Shown here: positions 57,840 to 64,000 of the stretch, in pieces
Position numbering within the stretch: the stretch's first letter is position 1
Layout of the letters: each line of letters begins with the position of its first letter
DNA from: Sclerodactyla briareus
Lineage: Eukaryota; Echinodermata; Holothuroidea; Dendrochirotida; Sclerodactylidae
Direction: 5' to 3'
Assembly (NCBI GenBank): GCA_026419785.1
Contig: JAODTK010005869.1
Span: forward strand, 241,327-305,326
Length of the DNA stretch: 64,000 bases
Notes under the pieces: generated by a model
The model's database searches: none
What the model was told of the DNA's origin: nothing
The model's input: the letters and a program-made list of their open reading frames with translations, nothing else
Made by a program: the position numbers and the translations under genes

Positions 57840-58400
57840 CAATATGACGGAGAGGTCAGTTTAGTTTAGTGAAAAAAGATCGGGAAGGACAAAATCCGCA
57901 TGAGAGACCCTGAAGCCACAACATCCCAAAAGGACGAATAACCCAGATGTCTAAAAAATTCGCCCACAATTCTTGAAAAAATATAAATCAGATGTTCTTG
58001 AACGCATTCACACTCTTAGACAGAACAACTCTTCAGGAAGGCTATTCTACTCATTAATAACTCTCTGTGAGAAGAAATATTTGAAGTCCAATCTACAGCG
58101 TTTACCACGAAGCTTGAGGCAATGACCCATAATAATTGGTGGGAAAAAAACTATGAAAAACTCAACGAAATAGTGGAAGTGAAGGCCCTCAAATCCATGA
58201 ACAATCTCAAAAACCTGGATCAAATCTCCCCGAATTCGTCTAAGCTCCATCGAAATTAGACCGCGACGCCTTGATCTTTTCTCGTAAGGTAAATCTCTAA
58301 GACAGTGAATTAATCTAGTGGCCCTCCGCTGAACGTTTTCAATTACCTGCTTGTCTTTCGAAAAATATGGATTCCATACTGTGTTCTTCTAATATGCAAA
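57840..58400 (-). mobile_element. CR1/L2-like LINE 3' end with in-frame stop
   Basis: On the minus strand the segment reads NTVWNPYFSKDKQVIENVQR, RATRLI, then MELRRIRGDLIQVFEIVHGF and GHCLKLRGKRCRLDFKYFFS followed by QRVINE. A stop replaces the expected Trp before NSLPEEL. This order (WNPY, IExVQRRATR, RRxRGDLIxxFKI, FFSxRVxNxWNSLP) is the standard end of CR1/L2-type reverse transcriptases. The element is truncated at the 5' side near 58400 and is dead. The hAT-like element lies at its 3' boundary. Confidence 0.9.
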
Positions 58401-58431
58401 AATTATTAAAATAAATAAAAGTGTTGGCATA

Positions 58432-58512
58432 TTGGGTAAACTGGAATACTGTCTCAAGAAAGTGATCCGAGAAACTGTTTACCTGAGTTATTACAGTATC
58501 TTACCCATTAAT
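58432..58512. repeat. Short inverted-repeat element
   Basis: TATTGGGTAAACTGGAATAC faces a right side that reads, reverse-complemented, TAATGGGTAAGATACTGTAA. About 80 bp, nearly self-complementary at its ends. Probably a tiny MITE. Confidence 0.5.
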
Positions 58513-59515
58513 GTGCCACCCCCCCTTTATATGGCTGGGTTACAGACACCCGTCTGAAACCACTGCTTGCTCTTCGAAGCGGTGTCATACAGAACATTTT
58601 GACGGCTGTTCACTCTTCAAACTTGCTCCAACTGGAAGACATGATCGCTTCAAAAGTTGCCTCTTTTACATGCGAGTGCCTCAATAGCTGTTTAACTGTT
58701 CAACTGCAAGATTTAGTTGTTTTTTATATAGTAGAAATCAATCTGTTCATGAACACCAAACACGAAAATCTGAAAACTTACATTCGATACCCAGCCGGGC
58801 GTTATAATGCCCACTTAGTCTAAAATATAGATCCATACAATTTCGGAATAGCTTGCCTCCGTATGTGATACAGTGTACTAATTTATCAAAGTTCCAATTC
58901 ACTATTGTTATAAATTCTCAAGTTTCATACCTCTGTGGATATTATTGCTTAATCGGCTCGGGGTTTCGAGGTAGTTTTTAGGTAGCAAGGTGGGAGCGGA
59001 TAGTGGTGTCGTGTTGAGTGTTCGTAGTTTATGTTGGTTTTTGTCTTCAGTTATACCAATATTACTATAATTTTTCACTCCTATATCAGGGAGGAAGCCC
59101 ATTTGATAATCCCTCGCGGGTTTCTGGTATCATTGCCTTCCACATTGTATGTTTATTTATTCATCGTTTTATGTACATAACTGAATGAATAAATCAAGGA
59201 TGAAAAATAACGGCAAAATCGGGCAATGATTACAGGTGAAACTTTGGGAGCGAGAAGTCAAAAGAGAACTTCCCCAAAATTTTCTACCGAGTGCCCAACG
59301 CTTTTTTCATCGGATGCCCGAGTTTGTTCGCCACTCCCTCGATTGAAAGGGTCCAGGAGCATACAAACATCAGTTCCTATAGGTAGCGGACATCCATTAG
59401 ACTCCCCATTGACCTACACACTAAATTGCCTCCGTTTAGGGGTCCCTGAATCCATGTGTGCCCCACTTGGGGGCCCAAGCCACCATTCATTTGTAAGCAG
59501 AGAGGTGTAGCAATA
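58513..59515. other. No supported gene
   Basis: The frame at 59226-59510 and others have no recognisable motif. No repeat match found inside the window. Confidence 0.38.
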
Positions 59516-60400
59516 ATGGCACTTACAAATTACATACGTCGACCGATTACTTTCCGGCGAGAGGAGCTCGAAGTTGGCAGACGACCTCACTACTTGACGT
59601 GATTCTGTCCGAACAACAATTTTGCTCCAAGCCTCCAGTAAAATGTCAAATTAGTGAAAATCTACTGGGATTCATACCAAACTCACACCATTCGTACTTT
59701 CGAATATGCCTTTTCACTTGCAGGCAAAGAAAAACCCATCATATATTGATAGGTAACAGAAAAATGGGTTTCACAAAACATTTAGGCACTATTTTTCGAG
59801 GGTTAGCGAAATTCTCCGCGTAGGAACATCACTAATGGGCGTCCGCTACATATAGCACGGGAGAAGCGTTTACTTTCCTATCGTTACAAAACCAGAATAA
59901 GGGACGCATGTCAGTTATATAATTTGCAATCGCGGTGGAGGGAAACACTCACGTAAAATTTCCTTGATGATTAGAGGTTTGCGTGCCTCTATCCCATTAT
60001 GAGGAAGGATTGTGGCAATGAACATTGAGTAGGAAACCTAAACTGATCAATTACGCGATACTGTACTGACAAACCCGCACATGCGGAGAGGTGCGAACAC
60101 AGGGGTGCTCGGGGTGTGGATGTCTTGTATAGTTCCCTTATAATATACTCTTAATGTGCGAATCTCGCGACTTGTGTTTGCATTCTATAATATCAATTGT
60201 AATTATTGCTACGTTTAAGGATGAGGGCAAACGTCATATAACACCAATTTGCGCGGCCTCCAATCGGTGACATTAACTTCAAGTAAGGATGTCATGTTGC
60301 GGAGTCAAATTTCAGAATATATGATTATAGTTTACTGTGTACCTTATTGGAAGTCGAGTTTCAGTAGTTTGTTAAATGAACATTGTTGTGTATAATATAA
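59516..60400. repeat. Right-edge tandem family, copy 1
   Basis: Matches 62535-62928 and 63150-64000 through CGTGATTCTGTCCGAACAA, GGGATTCAT-, CACTATTTTTCGAG, TTCTCCGCGTAGGAACATCA, GTGCGAATCTCGCGACTTGT and GTCATGTTGCG. The frames on either strand are not conserved between copies. Confidence 0.9.
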
Positions 60401-60794
60401 TATAAAAACAAAAAAGAAATTATAACAATAACCGACAATGGAGAATGTGTTATTTGTGTTGCACATTATCCTTACGCTATAAACCACGTTCACTCCAGTG
60501 AGTGAAGAGTGATCACTGCGCCAATAGAGTCGACAGGGGGAGACAGGGGAACATGACCTTTAAAAAAAGGGTTCACCCTAATCCTTATGAAATGTGGTGT
60601 TTCCAAAAATGCGGATTTGTCCATATTTTCTCATAAAATGTATATCCCTGACACTCTTTTCACTGGAGAAGATAGCAAGTGGAGCACCAGATTGCATCTG
60701 GATCCCCAATTACTTTAAAAAAAATCTAAATAATATAGACCCATCTTCAAGGGCGGCGATCACAAAGTTCCCCGGAGGGCCATCTGTGAACCCC

Positions 60795-60857
60795 ATCCCC
60801 TCCCCCCCCCCATCCCCTCCCCCCCCCCCCCCCCCCCCACCCCCCCCCCCCCCCCCG
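60795..60857. repeat. Long poly-C tract, interrupted
   Basis: Nearly 60 bases of C with a few A and T interruptions. The Pro-rich and Gly-rich frames across it are artefacts. Confidence 0.95.
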
Positions 60858-61241
60858 CGCAGTCCCAGAGCGGGTGAATAAAACCCTTCTAGGAGCGAAA
60901 CATCCATTCATTGGAGGGACATTTGCACCCACATTTTGGACACATTTAGTGACATATCACTATCGATCTGGAATATGTTGTGTGACCACTCCGATGGAAT
61001 GAAGAAGTAGTGTATTCAAACAAATTTACCTTCACAGAAAAAAGGGAGAGGGTCCATGTCCTAAAGGAGTTTAAATGTCTCAAATGAGTCACCAACCTGA
61101 AGGACAAATTAGCTTCTTCTTGTTTTTTTTTTAATAGTAACACTTTTTTATGTTCAATTTGTTATTTCATATCATTCTATTTTAAGAAATTTCCAGATTT
61201 CCGCTGACTTGGTTTTTTTTTATGGATACTGACCACAACAG
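60858..61241. other. No feature recognised
   Basis: Single-copy-looking sequence before the plus-strand exon-like island; a T-run just upstream of 61241 could serve as its polypyrimidine tract. Confidence 0.35.
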
Positions 61242-61323
61242 GCACTTTTCAATTTGAAGCTTCAAAACGAACTCTACGATGTGGTGTTCGAATGCATCAA
61301 AAAAGAAGTCTGCATGTTCAAGG
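61242..61323 (+). CDS. Candidate internal exon, plus strand
   Basis: An AG acceptor (ACCACAACAG, with a T-run 20 bases upstream) and a strong donor (AAGG|GTAAGCG) bound 82 bp. The open frame reads ALFNLKLQNELYDVVFEC then IKKEVCMFKG, starting in phase 0 and ending in phase 1. The sequence is protein-like, with evenly spread hydrophobic and charged residues, but I recognise no family. No neighbouring plus-strand exon was found, so the gene it would belong to is undefined. The frame without the splice sites would be too short to notice. Confidence 0.3.
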
Positions 61324-61561
61324 GTAAGCGTGGTATCTTGGGAATTCGGACAAGGATTTTTTTTTTCTTTTTTTTTTCTACGCCATGTGCTTGTTTTGTT
61401 GTGAAAAGATCGATACTAACCCAAGGACATCATTGCATGCAGGGGAGGCGAACAAAGAACTAGACATACCGGCAATATGAAAAAACATGAGAGTGTTATG
61501 ATATTCGTGATCAGTGTATACTCGACTCTCAACAGTAGAAAAAAACAAAACAAAAACATAC

Positions 61562-61668
61562 CTCAAGCTTGTGACTCTGGGACCAAGCGTATCGAGGTAA
61601 AGTCGATAATAGGAGTCGGGATGAACAAGTTGCCTCATTGAGCACACGCCGTCGGAGCGCGATTCATG
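61562..61668 (-). CDS. Candidate internal exon, minus strand
   Basis: On the minus strand an acceptor (AGTGATTTCAG) and a strong donor (TTGAG|GTATGTTT) bound 107 bp. It is open as HESRSDGVCSMRQLVHPD then SYYRLYLDTLGPRVTSLR, phase 0 in and phase 2 out. The frame runs on past the donor only into low-quality sequence. No domain is recognised. It lies 240 bp from, and opposite to, the plus-strand candidate exon, so at most one may be real. Confidence 0.3.
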
Positions 61669-62317
61669 CTGAAATCACTTGGAATTAGTGTGCAGATGCG
61701 CAGGTGTAGTATGTACGAGATTCCGTAACAACAGACTGAGTAATGCTAATGACGACGGGCTTTGATATTTCATAAGCCATCCTTGGGAGCGCCCACATCG
61801 TTAGATGCCGGTAGGATTCCAGGGTCCGTGTAGTGTAAATATGTACATACATAATAACAACATCCTTCAACAAGTAATGACAAAATATGCAACAGTTCCG
61901 ATATACAGTCGAGACTTTGTTTCCTTTTGTTATGTAAATTGCGACAGGACGCGTCCATCATTTGCGGGGTGCTGTGGCGCGATATTGCCTGAATGTGAAT
62001 AGGACAAGAACGGAATGAGTTTGAATTTCTAAAATTCAGATGTAGGGTTATGAAATTACGCTCTTTCCATCTATGTGTAATATATGCTGAATCCCGAATG
62101 GTATTAGTTCAAACTTCCACAGGCAAACGTCACTGTCCATTTTTCGCCCGGTGTTGCGAAACATGCCTAATCAGTTAAACGAACTTCATCCCTTTAACAT
62201 TTTTATATTTAGTGGAACTCCGGCGATGTTTCGTATATAACAGAGTTTCCATGTATGAATGTGGTGCCATTTGGCTTGTTTATATATTTGAGTATAGGTC
62301 CCTCCCTTCTATACCAA
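61669..62317. other. No supported gene
   Basis: Minus-strand frames at 61685-61873 and 61770-61961 could hold further exons of the minus-strand candidate but have no matching splice sites that I could confirm. Confidence 0.33.
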
Positions 62318-64000
62318 TAACAGAACTGCGCGTATTATTTTCACTTCATTGTCGTGTCGGCTGAGATCGATCTGTGGTCAGATTTATTCAATATTACCAG
62401 ATAGGGGTACCAATATGTACATAGTCATGCCTCCATTGCACTGAAGGCGGAATATCAGCATAGATCTTGATCATATTGTGTCCATTCTCCTTCTATCAAC
62501 GACTGAAGCCGTGTTCAGCCGCGTATTTGGCACGTACAAATTACCATACGTCGACGATTACTCCCGGCGAAGAGGAGCTCGAAGTTGGCAGAAGACTTCA
62601 CTACTTGACGTGATTCTGTCCGAACAAACAATTTTGCTCAAGTCTCCAGTAAAAATTGCCAAAATAGTAAAAATCTAACTGGGATTCATCCAAACTCACA
62701 CCATTCGTACTTTCGAAGATGCCTTTTCACTGCAGCACAGAAAACCATTCATTATTGATAGGTAAACAGAAAAATGGTTTTCACAAAACATTAAGGCACT
62801 ATTTTTCGAGGGGTTAGCGGAAATTCTCCGCGTAGGAACATCACTAATCGCGTCCGCACATATAGCACGGGAGAAGCGTTTACTTTCTATCGTTACAAAA
62901 CCAGATAAGGGCCGCATGTCAGTTATACAATAACAGAATGACGCGTCTTATTTTCAATTATATGTGTGTCGGCCTTAGATCGATCTGTGTTTCAGATTTA
63001 TTCAATATACCAGATAGAGTGCACCATATGTACTCGTAGTCATTCCCTCCATTGCACTTGAAGGCGCATAGCAGGCCTATGATTCTTGATCATATTTGTG
63101 TCCATTTCTCCTATCTATCAACGACTGAAGCCCGTGTTCAGCCCTCGCTATTTGGCACTTACAAATGATCATACGTCCTACCGATTACCTTCCCCGGCGA
63201 GATGGAGCTCGAAAGTTGGCAGACACCTTCACTACTTGACGTGATTCTGTCCGAACAACATTTTGCTCCAAGTCTCCAGTAGAATGTCAAATTAGTAATA
63301 ACTACTGGGATTCATACAACTCACCCATTCGTACTTCGGAATATGCCCTTTTCACTTGCAGGCAAAGAAAACCAATAATAGTGGATAGTAACAGAAAATT
63401 GGTTTCACAAAACATTAAGGCACTATTTTTCGAGTGTTAGCGAAATTCTCCGCGTAGGAACATCACTAATGGGTCCGCTACTATAGCACGGGAGAGCGTT
63501 ACTTCCTACGTACAAACCATATGGTACGCATGTTCGTTATATAATGTGCAGATCGCGTGGAGGGAACCACTCATTAAATTTTTTCCTTGATGATTAGAGT
63601 TTTGCGTGCCCTATCCCATTATGAGGAAGTATGAGGGGCAATGAAACATGAGTAGGAAACCTAAACTGATCAATTACGCGATACTGGTATCCGACAACCC
63701 CGACAGGCGAGAGGTGCAACAACCGGCAGACCGGGGTGCGTGGGTGTGGATTCTTGTATAGTTCCCTTCGTATACTTCCTCTTAATGTGCGAATCTCGCG
63801 ACTTGTGTTTTGCATTCTATAATATCAATTGTAATTATTGCTACGTTTAAGATGAGGGGCAAACGTCTATAACACAAGATTTTGCTCGGTCTCCACTCGG
63901 GGGTGACATTAACTTCAAGTAAGGATGTCATGTTGCGAAGGTCAAATTTCAGATATATTTCTTTATAGTTATCTGTGTCCTTATTGTGGGGTCGAGTTTC
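62318..64000. repeat. Right-edge tandem family, copies 2 and 3 (~611-bp spacing)
   Basis: ATAACAGAACTGCGCG (62318) and ATAACAGAATGACGCG (62929) open two tandem units. Copy 2 ends where copy 3 begins, after CGCATGTCAGTTATACA. Copy 3 continues beyond the point where copy 2 stops and matches copy 1 (59516-60400) to the window edge. So one unit is truncated and the family extends past 64000. Confidence 0.9.

Noticed and set aside
60594..60932. Pro-rich plus-strand and Gly-rich minus-strand frames
   Set aside because: Produced by the poly-C tract.

Overview
This window looks like repeat-dense nuclear DNA from a eukaryote, most likely a marine invertebrate (an echinoderm or related deuterostome is my guess). 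The evidence is indirect. There are 5'-truncated non-LTR retrotransposons with (AAT)n tails, tRNA-derived SINEs, several families of short inverted-repeat DNA transposons, large satellite-like arrays, GT-AG exon-like islands, and no operon-like run of ORFs. Copies of the same repeat differ very often by single-base indels, many in homopolymers, so the consensus probably carries long-read indel errors. Reading frames should be judged with that in mind. I recognise no complete host gene and no bacterial or phage gene.

Layout. 1-1060: a ~370-bp satellite. 1.4-5.5 kb: an unidentified coding-like segment (minus), the 3' end of a LINE (plus), an unidentified open frame, and two LINE 3' ends (minus). 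6.1-12.3 kb: a tRNA-derived SINE, a ~240-bp satellite, and DNA transposons with recognisable target duplications (TTA, TA), plus a TGACGTCA-ended MITE family. 12.9-14.0 kb: the best candidate host gene, a minus-strand exon with good splice sites and a PD-(D/E)XK-nuclease-like residue pattern. 14.6-16.4 kb: diverged repeats and microsatellites. 17-23.3 kb: a duplicated ~1.5-kb segment with 50-bp minisatellites; one arm carries a LINE insertion and the other shows the empty site. 24-31 kb: mostly unannotatable single-copy-looking DNA with one SINE and one MITE.

32.06-56.6 kb is a head-to-tail duplication of a ~10.4-kb unit. Each unit contains nested tandem repeats (~1.58 kb and ~0.6-0.7 kb). 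Unit 1 has its own 159-bp transposon, with a clean empty site in unit 2, and an ~850-bp segment with an exon-like ORF that unit 2 lacks. Unit 2 has an extra 1.57-kb repeat and a 3.7-kb element rich in AGGTCA direct repeats. 56.8-58.4 kb: a hAT-like element with an 8-bp target duplication beside a decayed LINE end. 59.5-64 kb: a further tandem family surrounds two exon-like islands at 61.2-61.7 kb.

The window is therefore mainly a record of mobile-element insertion and tandem duplication. The paralogous arms act as internal controls that date and delimit several insertions. The host-gene calls are tentative.
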